From assembly GCA_947499145.1 (NCBI GenBank), contig CANMNB010000008.1:1-64000 (forward strand): a DNA stretch of 64,000 bases. The letters run 5' to 3'. The translations under genes were made by a program, and so were the position numbers. Origin of the DNA: an uncultured Arachnia sp. GTDB taxonomy: Bacteria; Actinomycetota; Actinomycetes; Propionibacteriales; Propionibacteriaceae. Positions 55,867 through 63,561 of this stretch are shown piece after piece (position 1 is the stretch's first letter; each line of letters starts with the position of its first letter). A model generated the notes under the pieces. The model worked only from the letters and a program-made list of their open reading frames with translations. It ran no database searches and had not been told where the DNA came from.

Positions 55867-58695
55867 GTGAACAGGGCACTAGTAGGACTCCGAGTCATCG
55901 TTGCGGGCGGGTTGGTCGCCGGCATGATGCAGTCGCTCGGCGGTCTGGCGATCAGTCCGGCGGCGGACGCGGCGACGACGTCGATGACCGCCTCCACCGC
56001 CGTCAACGTGCGAAGTGCCCCATCGGCGACTGCGTCCCGGCTCGGCGTGCTGTACCGCGGTGCCCAGATCGAGGCAGTCTCCGAGAAGAGCGGCTGGACG
56101 GAGGTCCGCTACAACGGCAAGACGGGCTACGTGTCGTCGAGCTACCTCACGGGCCCGAAGCCGGGAGCCACTTCCCCGGCACCCTCGGCTCCGACCGCGT
56201 CCCCCGGATCCGCCGTCACCACGGGGAACCTCAACCTGCGCAGCGGCCCCGCGACCACCAACCGCATCCTGTTCGTCGCCCCGAAGGGGACCACCGTCGG
56301 CGTAACCGGCCGTGCGCAGAACGGGTTCACCGAGGTCACGTACAAGTCGACGACGGCCTGGGCCGCCAGTCGGTACCTCACCAGCGCTGCACCCGCGGCC
56401 CCGGCACCGACCCCGCCGCCCGCCCCGACGGGCCCGGCTGCGGGAACAGGCAGCGCGAAGACCACCGGGAACCTGAACCTGCGCGGTGGGGCCGGCCTGA
56501 CCCACCCCGTCGTGTTCGTCGCCCCGTCCGGCACCACCGTCGCCACCACGGGTCGCACCCAGAACGGGTTCACCGAGGTGGTCTACAAGTCGCGCACCGT
56601 GTGGGGCTCGAGCAAGTACCTCACCATCGTCAGCGCCCCGGCGCCGAAGCCGACACCTGCCCCCACCCCGGCTCCGACGCCGCCGGCATCGGTCCCGACC
56701 GCCGGATCAGCGCGCACGACGGCGAACCTCAACATCCGCAGCGGCCCCGCCACCAGCCACCCCATCATCCACATCGCGTCGAAGGGCACCACCGTCTCCC
56801 TCACCGGCCGCACCCACAACGGCTTCTCCGAGGTCATCTACAACTCCAAGACCCTGTGGGCCTCCACCCGCTACCTCACCACCGTCCAGGCAGCACCCGC
56901 ACCGTCGCTGCCCACCACCACCAAGAAGATGCGGGCCACCACCGCCCTCATGATCCGCACCACCAACACCTCCAGCTACCGCTCCCTCGGAGACATCCCC
57001 CGCGGCACCATCGTCGACGCCACCGACAAGGTCGTCAACGGAGTCCGAGAGATCGTCTGGCAGGGCAACGTCCGCTGGGTCAACAACCGCTACCTCGTCG
57101 AAGTGACCCCGGAGGTCGCCCAGCCCGTGGCCCCCACTCCTCCCACCACCACGATCCAGTACGCGACGGCCACCCTGAACATCTGGCACGCCTCCACCGG
57201 CAGCAGCTACACCGGGGAGATCCCAAAGGGCGCAACGGTCGAGGTGACGGGCAAGGTGGCCGACGGCCGGGCCGAGATCGTCCACAACGGGGCTCTCCGC
57301 TGGGTCACCGCCCGGTACCTCCAGAAGGCCGAGGTCACCCAGCCCGTGACGGTGGCCACCAAGTACGCCACCACGGACCTGAACCTGTGGCACGCCTCGA
57401 CCGGCAGCGCCTACACGGGCGTGATCGCCAAGGGCTCGGCCGTCCAGCTGACCGGCGAGGAACGCGATGGCCGCGCGGAGGCCGTCTTCAACGGCACCCC
57501 GCGCTGGGTCACGGCCAGGTACCTCACGACCACCGCTCCCAGCACTCCGCCCATTGACTCCGGTGCGGTGAACTACGGCTACTCCTCGGGCCTGGACAAG
57601 GCGAACTCGGACATCCGCACCATCGCGGCACACGTCTGGGCGACCTTCCCGCAGATCACCACCCAGCACGGCTGGCGCAACTCACCGGCGTCGGACCACT
57701 ACGCCGGTCGCTCCCTGGACATCATGATCCCGAGCTACCGGACGAACCAGGCCTACGGGTGGGAGATCGCGAACTACTTCCGCACCAACGCGAAGAAGTT
57801 CAACATCAACTACATCATCTTCGAGCAGAAGATCTGGAACATCACGCGGGACTCCGAGGGCTGGCGGGCCATGGCCGACCGCGGCAGCGACTCCGCCAAC
57901 CACCTCGACCACGTGCACATCACCACCTTCGAGGGCACGACGTCCGGCGGCTCGGCTCCCGTGGCCAGCGTCAGCCAGCGCTGCTACCTGCAGCTGACCT
58001 CGGGTGGGACGATCCTGACCCTGTCGCCGGAGCAGGCGCAGAACGCGGCCATCATCGTCGCGAAGTCCTACGAGATGGGACTCCCCGAGCAGGCGGCCGT
58101 CATTGCCCTGACGACGGCGTGGCAGGAGTCGGCGTTGCGCAACCTCGCCTATGGCGACCGCGACTCGCTGGGGCTGTTCCAGCAGCGACCCTCCTACGGG
58201 TGGGGCACGAACGCCCAGATCATGGATCCCTGGTACTCGTCGGGCCGCTTCTACCAGGCCCTGGTGAAGATCTCCGGCTGGCAGACCGGCGGGATCAGCG
58301 AGATGGCCCAGAAGGTCCAGCGCAGCGCGTACCCGAGCGCCTACGTCAAGCACGAGACCAACGCGAAGGCGCTGGCAGGTGCCCTGCGGGGCAGCCGCCC
58401 CGCGACGCTGGTCTGCACTGGAGGAACGGGCGCCGGCAACACCGGAGCCTTCTCCGCCGTCGTGAGCAAGGTGCCGGGGGTCTCGATGGCCACATCCGGG
58501 AAGACCGTCACCCTGTCGTCGGCCAACTCCTCGGCACTGTGGGCGGCCACCCAGCTGGCGGTGGCCAACACCCCGGCCGGCGGCATCACCAGTGCCTCCC
58601 TCGGGGACAGGACCTGGACCGGCGGCAGCGCCACCAAGTGGGTCTCATCCACCTCCCGAACCCCTGCCGGACAAGCAGTGATCCAGCTGCGGTAG
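55867..58695 (+). CDS. Secreted SH3-repeat peptidoglycan hydrolase (peptidase-like + lysozyme-like)
   Basis: The 942-aa protein has a signal peptide (residues 1 to about 36, AADAATT cleavage region) and seven bacterial SH3 modules (about 40-95, 115-172, 196-253, 283-340, 353-413, 431-485, 498-553) joined by Pro/Ala linkers. Next is an M15/VanY-like region (567-690) with H611, D618 and HVH at 682-684 as metal-site candidates, then a lysozyme/transglycosylase-like domain (about 720-850) with AWQESAL (E754) and GLFQQRPSYGWG. It should bind and cut the cell wall outside the membrane. GTG with GAAGGG 9 bases upstream. Confidence 0.85.
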   Translation: MNRALVGLRVIVAGGLVAGMMQSLGGLAISPAADAATTSMTASTAVNVRSAPSATASRLGVLYRGAQIEAVSEKSGWTEVRYNGKTGYVSSSYLTGPKPGATSPAPSAPTASPGSAVTTGNLNLRSGPATTNRILFVAPKGTTVGVTGRAQNGFTEVTYKSTTAWAASRYLTSAAPAAPAPTPPPAPTGPAAGTGSAKTTGNLNLRGGAGLTHPVVFVAPSGTTVATTGRTQNGFTEVVYKSRTVWGSSKYLTIVSAPAPKPTPAPTPAPTPPASVPTAGSARTTANLNIRSGPATSHPIIHIASKGTTVSLTGRTHNGFSEVIYNSKTLWASTRYLTTVQAAPAPSLPTTTKKMRATTALMIRTTNTSSYRSLGDIPRGTIVDATDKVVNGVREIVWQGNVRWVNNRYLVEVTPEVAQPVAPTPPTTTIQYATATLNIWHASTGSSYTGEIPKGATVEVTGKVADGRAEIVHNGALRWVTARYLQKAEVTQPVTVATKYATTDLNLWHASTGSAYTGVIAKGSAVQLTGEERDGRAEAVFNGTPRWVTARYLTTTAPSTPPIDSGAVNYGYSSGLDKANSDIRTIAAHVWATFPQITTQHGWRNSPASDHYAGRSLDIMIPSYRTNQAYGWEIANYFRTNAKKFNINYIIFEQKIWNITRDSEGWRAMADRGSDSANHLDHVHITTFEGTTSGGSAPVASVSQRCYLQLTSGGTILTLSPEQAQNAAIIVAKSYEMGLPEQAAVIALTTAWQESALRNLAYGDRDSLGLFQQRPSYGWGTNAQIMDPWYSSGRFYQALVKISGWQTGGISEMAQKVQRSAYPSAYVKHETNAKALAGALRGSRPATLVCTGGTGAGNTGAFSAVVSKVPGVSMATSGKTVTLSSANSSALWAATQLAVANTPAGGITSASLGDRTWTGGSATKWVSSTSRTPAGQAVIQLR
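56671..57101. repeat. 431-bp block shared with the paralogue, copy 1
   Basis: Identical to 59571-60001 except at 56689 (T/G) and 56934 (G/C), offset exactly 2,900 bp. It encodes SH3 modules 4 and 5 of this protein and modules 3 and 4 of the paralogue, with no amino-acid change after the PTAGSARTT start. Flanking modules are much more diverged. Confidence 0.95.
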
Positions 58696-58696
58696 A

Positions 58697-58723
58697 CCTC
58701 AACCTGAAGTGAGACTTGAGGTG
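58697..58723. repeat. 27-bp dyad element, copy 2
   Basis: Second copy of the dyad, immediately after the stop of SH3 hydrolase 1 and 299 bp ahead of SH3 hydrolase 2. Outer arms ACCTCAA/TTGAGGT. It could act as a bidirectional regulatory site or as a hairpin at the transcript end. Confidence 0.8.
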
Positions 58724-58900
58724 GAACCATCACCGGGTTCCTGAGGCCTCTCAGTCCCACCCAAGGCGGGTACCAACGTCACGACGAGCGCCCATCATCC
58801 CTAGTCAGAACAGGGTTGTGGGCGTTCGTCACGTCCACGGGCACCCAGCCCGGCGCAGCCATCGGACGTGAGAATCCCTCAGCCGCATCTCAAGTACTCC

Positions 58901-58929
58901 TTGTGCCCCTCCGGCGGCGTTCCTAGTGT
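58901..58929 (+). promoter_or_regulatory. Candidate promoter of SH3 hydrolase 2
   Basis: TTGTGC and TAGTGT with a 17-base spacer. The leader is about 85 bases and GC-rich, ending with GAAGGA 7 bases before the GTG. The rest of the gap 58724-59021 shows only loose similarity to the region ahead of the first gene. Confidence 0.5.
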
Positions 58930-59021
58930 CCGGACCACGGCCACGCGGCGGAGGGAACACCCTCGGGGAAGCGTCGCGAGGGCCGCCCCCCCCCGATGTG
59001 ACCTAGGTGAAGGACTCGCAA

Positions 59022-60641
59022 GTGAACTCGCTAGCTGTTGGACTCAGGGCAGTCGTCGCAAGCGGCATCGTGGCCGCGATGATGCAGACCATGGGCGGAG
59101 TCGTGCTCAGTCCCCTGGCGGATGCCTCGACCACCCAGATGACCGCGACGACGGCGGTGAACGTCCGCACGGGCCCGTCCACCTCTGACTCCCGTCTCGG
59201 CGTCCTCTACCCGGGCCAGAGCGTCGAGGCGGTCTCGGAGAGCAATGGCTGGACCAAGGTCACCTACGACGGTCGGACCGCCTACGTGGCCTCCGCCTAC
59301 CTGCGTGGCACGGCACCGGCACCGGCACCCGCGCCGGTCCCGTCCAACCCCGCGAGCGCGTACACAACGGCCAACCTCAACCTGCGCAGCGGACCGGGCA
59401 CCGGCCATTCGATCGTCCACATCGCCTCCAAGGGCACGGCGGTCACGCTCACCGGACGCGCCGACAACGGCTTCGTCGAACTCGTGTACAAGTCCCGCAC
59501 CGTGTGGGCCTCCTCCCGCTACCTCACCACGAGCACCACCACCGCCCCGGCGCCGAAGCCGACCACCCCGGCTCCGACGCCGCCGGCAGCGGTCCCGACC
59601 GCCGGATCAGCGCGCACGACGGCGAACCTCAACATCCGCAGCGGCCCCGCCACCAGCCACCCCATCATCCACATCGCGTCGAAGGGCACCACCGTCTCCC
59701 TCACCGGCCGCACCCACAACGGCTTCTCCGAGGTCATCTACAACTCCAAGACCCTGTGGGCCTCCACCCGCTACCTCACCACCGTCCAGGCAGCACCCGC
59801 ACCGTCGCTGCCCACCACCACCAAGAAGATGCGCGCCACCACCGCCCTCATGATCCGCACCACCAACACCTCCAGCTACCGCTCCCTCGGAGACATCCCC
59901 CGCGGCACCATCGTCGACGCCACCGACAAGGTCGTCAACGGAGTCCGAGAGATCGTCTGGCAGGGCAACGTCCGCTGGGTCAACAACCGCTACCTCGTCG
60001 AGGTGAGCGCGGAGACCACCGCCCCGACGGCGCCCGCGCTGCCCGCGACGTCCACCCAGTACGCCACGACCGTGCTCAACATCTGGCTTGCCTCCACCGG
60101 CACTGCCCACAGCGGCGAAGTCCCCCGCGGCGGGACCATCCAGGTCACCGGCAAGGTGGAGAACGGTCGGGCCGAGGCCGTGCACAACGGCGCCATCCGC
60201 TGGTTCACCGCCCGCTACCTGACGGCCACGCCCCCGAGCTCCTCGTCCCCCGTGACGTCGGCTCCCGGCGGCGACATCAACAAGGGCTACTCCAGCGGCC
60301 TCGACACCGCCGGAGCCTCCGTGCAGGCCATCGCCTGGCACGTGTGGGGCAACTGGCCCCAGATCAAGACCCAGTACGGCACCCGCTCCGGCAGCGGCGA
60401 CCACCCGGCGGGTCGGGCGCTGGACATCATGATCCCCAGCTACCGCACCAACCAGGCGCTGGGCCAGGAGATCGCCGAGTACTACAAGGCGAACGCCAAG
60501 CAGTTCGACATTCACTACATCATCTGGGACCAGAAGATCTGGAACATCTACCGCGACGCCGAGGGCTGGCGCCCGATGGCCGACCGTGGCAGCGACTCCG
60601 CCAACCACATCGACCACGTGCACATCACCACTCACTCCTGA
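59022..60641 (+). CDS. Secreted SH3-repeat M15/VanY-like peptidoglycan hydrolase
   Basis: A 539-aa paralogue of the preceding gene. It has a signal peptide (1 to about 35), five SH3 modules (about 40-95, 114-168, 197-253, 267-326, 346-401) and a terminal M15-like domain (416-539) with GSGDHPAGRALD (H461, D468) and HVH at 532-534. It lacks the C-terminal lysozyme-like domain. The GTG at 59022 is chosen because VNSLAVGLR aligns with VNRALVGLR of the paralogue and GAAGGA lies 7 bases upstream. A GTG at 59007 is the alternative. Predicted to trim peptidoglycan peptides. Confidence 0.85.
   Translation: MNSLAVGLRAVVASGIVAAMMQTMGGVVLSPLADASTTQMTATTAVNVRTGPSTSDSRLGVLYPGQSVEAVSESNGWTKVTYDGRTAYVASAYLRGTAPAPAPAPVPSNPASAYTTANLNLRSGPGTGHSIVHIASKGTAVTLTGRADNGFVELVYKSRTVWASSRYLTTSTTTAPAPKPTTPAPTPPAAVPTAGSARTTANLNIRSGPATSHPIIHIASKGTTVSLTGRTHNGFSEVIYNSKTLWASTRYLTTVQAAPAPSLPTTTKKMRATTALMIRTTNTSSYRSLGDIPRGTIVDATDKVVNGVREIVWQGNVRWVNNRYLVEVSAETTAPTAPALPATSTQYATTVLNIWLASTGTAHSGEVPRGGTIQVTGKVENGRAEAVHNGAIRWFTARYLTATPPSSSSPVTSAPGGDINKGYSSGLDTAGASVQAIAWHVWGNWPQIKTQYGTRSGSGDHPAGRALDIMIPSYRTNQALGQEIAEYYKANAKQFDIHYIIWDQKIWNIYRDAEGWRPMADRGSDSANHIDHVHITTHS
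59571..60001. repeat. 431-bp block shared with the paralogue, copy 2
   Basis: Partner of 56671-57101 (429 of 431 bases identical), coding for SH3 modules 3 and 4 of the second hydrolase. Confidence 0.95.
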
Positions 60642-60653
60642 GAAGTAGCGGCC

Positions 60654-60692
60654 AGCGTCCGGGACCCTCTATTGTGGTCCCGGACGCTTTCC
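60654..60692 (+). terminator. Intrinsic terminator after SH3 hydrolase 2
   Basis: Perfect 13-bp stem (AGCGTCCGGGACC with its complement) around a 9-base loop CTCTATTGT, followed by TTCC. It ends directly ahead of tRNA-Glu. Confidence 0.85.
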
Positions 60693-60694
60693 AT

Positions 60695-60767
60695 GTCCCC
60701 ATCGTCTAGTGGCCTAGGACTCCGCCCTTTCACGGCGGCAACACGGGTTCGAATCCCGTTGGGGATG
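60695..60767 (+). tRNA. tRNA-Glu (TTC)
   Basis: A 73-base cloverleaf. The acceptor GTCCCCA pairs with TGGGGAT (one G-U), and the anticodon loop CTTTCAC gives TTC. CCA is encoded at 60768-60770. It starts only a few bases after the preceding terminator hairpin. Confidence 0.97.
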
Positions 60768-60793
60768 CCATTCTTTTGCGCGACTCCGTCGTC

Positions 60794-60969
60794 GCCAGCG
60801 CTTCTGCCCCACGCCAGCGCTTCTGCCCGACGCCAGCGCAACTGGGTGTCGCCAGCGCTACCTCCGGACCGCCAGCCCATCTGCCGTGCGCCAGCGCAAC
60901 TCTTCCGTCACCAGCCCAACTCATCGTCGCCAGCCATACAGCGCTGGCGACGAGGAGAAACGCTGGCGC
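60794..60969. repeat. 19/20-bp periodic GCCAGCGC array ending in a hairpin
   Basis: GCCAGCGC or close variants start at 60794, 60813, 60832, 60851, 60871, 60890, 60910 (first base altered) and 60929, spacings 19, 19, 19, 20, 19, 20 and 19. The last unit is joined to an inverted copy, giving the perfect stem GTCGCCAGC/GCTGGCGAC at about 60926-60951. A further inverted GCTGGCGCG follows at about 60962. Confidence 0.88.
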
Positions 60970-61306
60970 GCCCCGGACGGCACCCGGGCAGACGCCGACG
61001 ATCGGACGACCGGGGAACGACCTGGCGCAGGAACGAGAACACCTGCTCCACACACTGCCAGCCGGGTCCCCGTTCCGCGCAGTTGCTATCGAACGACACA
61101 ACGGCCAGACCTGGATGACGCCGTCGGCGACTGGTACCTGTTCGGCGACTCTGGTTGCCACTCCACGGCAACGTTGCGGTCCAGCCCTGCCGGCCGACAA
61201 CGGGCCCCTCGAGTGACGACCTTCGGCCCAGCGAGAACGGCCAGTTCTACGCCCGGGACTGGTCTGGGGGCCTCCTGAACGCAGTCCACAAGAGCTGGCC
61301 TCGCGT
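60970..61306. other. Gap without a supportable gene
   Basis: With the preceding repeat array this forms a 530-bp stretch after tRNA-Glu lacking a convincing gene. Short open frames exist on both strands, but none has a start with SD, a leaderless -10, or recognisable protein composition. One plus-strand frame ending just before 61311 reads QFYARDWSGGLLNAVHKSW, which looks protein-like and may be the eroded end of a lost gene. Confidence 0.4.
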
Positions 61307-61915
61307 CTAGCGCGACAAGAACGGCTTCTCGATCGGATAGTCGCTCCCGAGGCAGGCTAGGGCGACGGCCAGCGCCGACTGGCCGCGCTCTAGCCGGGCC
61401 TCGTCCCACCGGACCGTGTCGAAACCTGAGAGCCCGGTGGCGTACACCGAGCCAATGTTGATCAGCTGGTCCCCATCGGTGAGGAACCACCGGTCGTCGC
61501 CGGCGCCGTCCTTGTAGACCAGCACCGACCATAGAGATCCCGCCTCGAAACCTTCCCCGACCTCGACCACGAAGCCCTCATCGGCCTCGTCACCGTGGGT
61601 GGTCCAGACCAGGGCCTCGAGCTCATCGGAGACCGGCGCGCAGGACATGCCCGCCATCAGCGCCGGGTCAGGCGCGATCGTCTCGGCCGATGGCCGCGTG
61701 CTGGGCGAGGGGCTGTTCTCGGGTTCAGGGGTCGTCTCTGCTGGTGCGCCGTACTCCACCGTGACCGAAGAGGCCCGGGGCGATGGCTGCGCAGACGGCG
61801 ATGGACGCTGAGTGGCCGGACGGAACGTCTCGTCCTCGCCGCCGCCGGGGGTGGCCCCACAGGACGCGAGCGCCACTACGGCCAAGACGCCAGTGAACGC
61901 CCAAGTGAAACGCAT
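61307..61915 (-). CDS. Putative secreted lipoprotein
   Basis: A 202-aa protein with an N-terminal lipoprotein signal MRFTWAFTGVLAVVALASC (lipobox LASC). A Pro/Ser/Thr-rich linker (about residues 25-90) and a compact C-terminal domain with two cysteines (MSCAPVSDE; ALACLGSDY) that may form a disulfide follow. No family was recognised. TACCAT (complement of 61923-61928) ends 7 bases before the ATG, supporting this start and a leaderless message. Confidence 0.75.
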   Translation of the reverse strand: MRFTWAFTGVLAVVALASCGATPGGGEDETFRPATQRPSPSAQPSPRASSVTVEYGAPAETTPEPENSPSPSTRPSAETIAPDPALMAGMSCAPVSDELEALVWTTHGDEADEGFVVEVGEGFEAGSLWSVLVYKDGAGDDRWFLTDGDQLINIGSVYATGLSGFDTVRWDEARLERGQSALAVALACLGSDYPIEKPFLSR

Positions 61916-61964
61916 GTCACCGATGGTAGGACACCCCCAAGACAGACAACCCGAGAGATCGACC

Positions 61965-62210
61965 ATGCGCGAAGATCTCCACGTCTGGCGTCAGCCCCCC
62001 GCACTCATCGGCCGTGCCCACTCGCACCCGGGCACGCTCGGCACGAACTCGGCCGGAGTTCTTGTCGGAGCCTTCCTCATCGGCTATGTCCTGATCGGTG
62101 TCCCTCGCAACCAAGTGCAGGAGGAGCTTCCCCGCTGCTTGAAGGCGTGGATGGGCGCGGCAGTCATTCCCCACCGCTGGATCATGGCCATCCCCTACAT
62201 CGATGCTTGA
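61965..62210 (+). CDS. Doubtful small ORF, 81 aa
   Basis: MREDLHVWRQPPALIGRAHS start with one hydrophobic stretch (AGVLVGAFLIGYVLIGV). The SD is weak (GAGAG). It begins 50 bp upstream of, and divergent from, the lipoprotein start. No family was recognised. It may be non-coding. Confidence 0.3.
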   Translation: MREDLHVWRQPPALIGRAHSHPGTLGTNSAGVLVGAFLIGYVLIGVPRNQVQEELPRCLKAWMGAAVIPHRWIMAIPYIDA

Positions 62211-62293
62211 CCGGGCGGCGCTGGCCTGCCCTCCCAGCCCAGAACGGTCAATGGGTACACCTGACCTTGACCACAGCATGCCTGAGACGCACG

Positions 62294-62317
62294 AAACCCC
62301 GCCAACTGGGGCGGGGT
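62294..62317 (-). terminator. Terminator after the Asp-Phe tRNA pair
   Basis: On the minus strand CCCCGCC, a 6-base loop and GGCGGGG are followed by TTTCGT, 6 bases after the tRNA-Phe 3' end. Confidence 0.75.
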
Positions 62318-62322
62318 GGTGG

Positions 62323-62396
62323 TGGCCAGGGCCGGGGTCGAACCGGCGACCTTTCACTTTTCAGGCGAACGCTGCTACCAACTGAGCTACCTGGCC
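62323..62396 (-). tRNA. tRNA-Phe (GAA), unusual D arm
   Basis: Acceptor GGCCAGG pairs with CCTGGCC, anticodon loop CTGAAAA gives GAA, and CCA is encoded at 62322-62320. It is 74 bases rather than 73: the D arm reads GCTC-AGTTGGTAG-CAGC, with an extra D-loop base and a C13-C22 mismatch where GAGC is normal. The anticodon stem contains one G-U pair. Confidence 0.93.
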
Positions 62397-62431
62397 ATGT
62401 GCTGCGGTGCTGCGTGCGACGCTGCACCGAG

Positions 62432-62505
62432 CGACCCCGACGGGACTCGAACCCGCGACCTCCGCCGTGACAGGGCGGCGCGCTAACCAACTGCGCCACG
62501 GGGCC
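62432..62505 (-). tRNA. tRNA-Asp (GTC)
   Basis: A 74-base cloverleaf. The acceptor GGCCCCG pairs with CGGGGTC, the discriminator is G, and the anticodon loop CTGTCAC gives GTC. It lies 35 bp upstream of tRNA-Phe on the same strand. Confidence 0.97.
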
Positions 62506-62585
62506 AAACTTTTCAATCTGACCTGCCGGTTTTCCCGGCTCGGAAACTATAGCGTGCCCTCGCGACGGATGCGAAATCGACGCTT

Positions 62586-63527
62586 TCAGGCCTCCGACGG
62601 CGACCCGTAGGCCGCCAGCCACCGCCGAATCTCGGCGAACCACTGGTCCCGGATCTCGGGTCGGGAGAGCGCCAAGTCGTGCAGGGCACCGTCGAATCTC
62701 ACCAGCGTCACGTGCCGTCCCAGCCGGTGCGCGCGGGATGCGAGCTGCTCGACGTCGAGGACCGTGTCCACCTCCAGCAGGTCGTCGCTCCACTTGCGGG
62801 CGAAGTCGGAGCGGGCCGAGATCCCGACGAGGATCGGCACGTCGATCGCAAGGCCGGCGGAGATGGCGGAGTGGCCGTTCATGATCGCCGCCAGCCAGCC
62901 GACGCGGATCGCGAAGGCCTTGTCCCCCTTCAGGTCCAGGCGGTAGTCCCACTCGCCATCCTGGGCGGCGGAGATGGACCGGCGATAGAAGCCGTTGTCA
63001 CTCATGGCCAGCGACGCCGTGGGCGAGAGCTGGCGGACGGCGCCGAACATCACCTGGAGCGCAGGGCGCAGCGCCGGCGACCCCTGCAGCTCGAGCCACG
63101 GCGCGTTCAGGACCAGCGCCGACGCGGCGTCGGGCCGGGCGTTGAGGTACAGGCTGAGCACCAACCCCCCGGTGGAGTGGCCATGCAGGACGATGTCGTC
63201 GTGGTCGGCCAGAAGGATCTCGACGGCGCGGTCCAGCTCGACGAAGTAGTCGCGCAGGTCGATGATGAAGCCTGCCAGCTGCCCCTCGCGGAGGGAGCGC
63301 CCGTAGCGCCTGAGGTCGAGGGCGTAGAAGTCGATACCGGACGCCGCGACCTCGTCGGCCAGGTGCCGCTGGAAGAAGTAGTCGTTCCACCCGTGGACGT
63401 ACAGCATGGCCGTCCGTCGGCTGGGGGTGTCGCGTCGCACGAGCGTGGCCCGCAGCGACCGCTCCGGCTCGGAACCGTAGGTGGGTTCCTCGGGCAACTC
63501 GATGGTGGCCGACTCGTACCCGTCCAA
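62586..63527 (-). CDS. Alpha/beta hydrolase, lysophospholipase-like (S33)
   Basis: A serine hydrolase of about 313 aa. The oxyanion region is AMLYVHGWNDYFFQRHLAD, the nucleophile elbow is LHGHSTGGLVLSLYL, the acid is probably in SARSDFARK or nearby, and the His is in FDGALHDLALS. The first usable start codon is a TTG at 63527 (LDGYESA). The in-frame codons just upstream (VTWQADHL) look like family sequence but offer no ATG, GTG or TTG, so the N terminus is uncertain. Confidence 0.78.
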   Translation of the reverse strand: MDGYESATIELPEEPTYGSEPERSLRATLVRRDTPSRRTAMLYVHGWNDYFFQRHLADEVAASGIDFYALDLRRYGRSLREGQLAGFIIDLRDYFVELDRAVEILLADHDDIVLHGHSTGGLVLSLYLNARPDAASALVLNAPWLELQGSPALRPALQVMFGAVRQLSPTASLAMSDNGFYRRSISAAQDGEWDYRLDLKGDKAFAIRVGWLAAIMNGHSAISAGLAIDVPILVGISARSDFARKWSDDLLEVDTVLDVEQLASRAHRLGRHVTLVRFDGALHDLALSRPEIRDQWFAEIRRWLAAYGSPSEA

Positions 63528-63561
63528 CAGGTGGTCGGCTTGCCAGGTGACCGGGGTGGGG

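Noticed and set aside
60776-61216. 146-codon frame after tRNA-Glu
   Set aside because: Runs through the GCCAGCGC repeat array, is Ala/Pro/Arg-rich by repeat content, and has no ribosome-binding site.
60695-61306. Integrated element at tRNA-Glu
   Set aside because: No integrase, no second copy of the tRNA 3' end and no attR-like repeat were found. Only the odd array and gene-poor DNA suggest it.
61812-61964. Longer start for the small plus-strand ORF ending at 62210
   Set aside because: The extra 51 codons lie antisense to the lipoprotein signal peptide and its promoter, with no SD.
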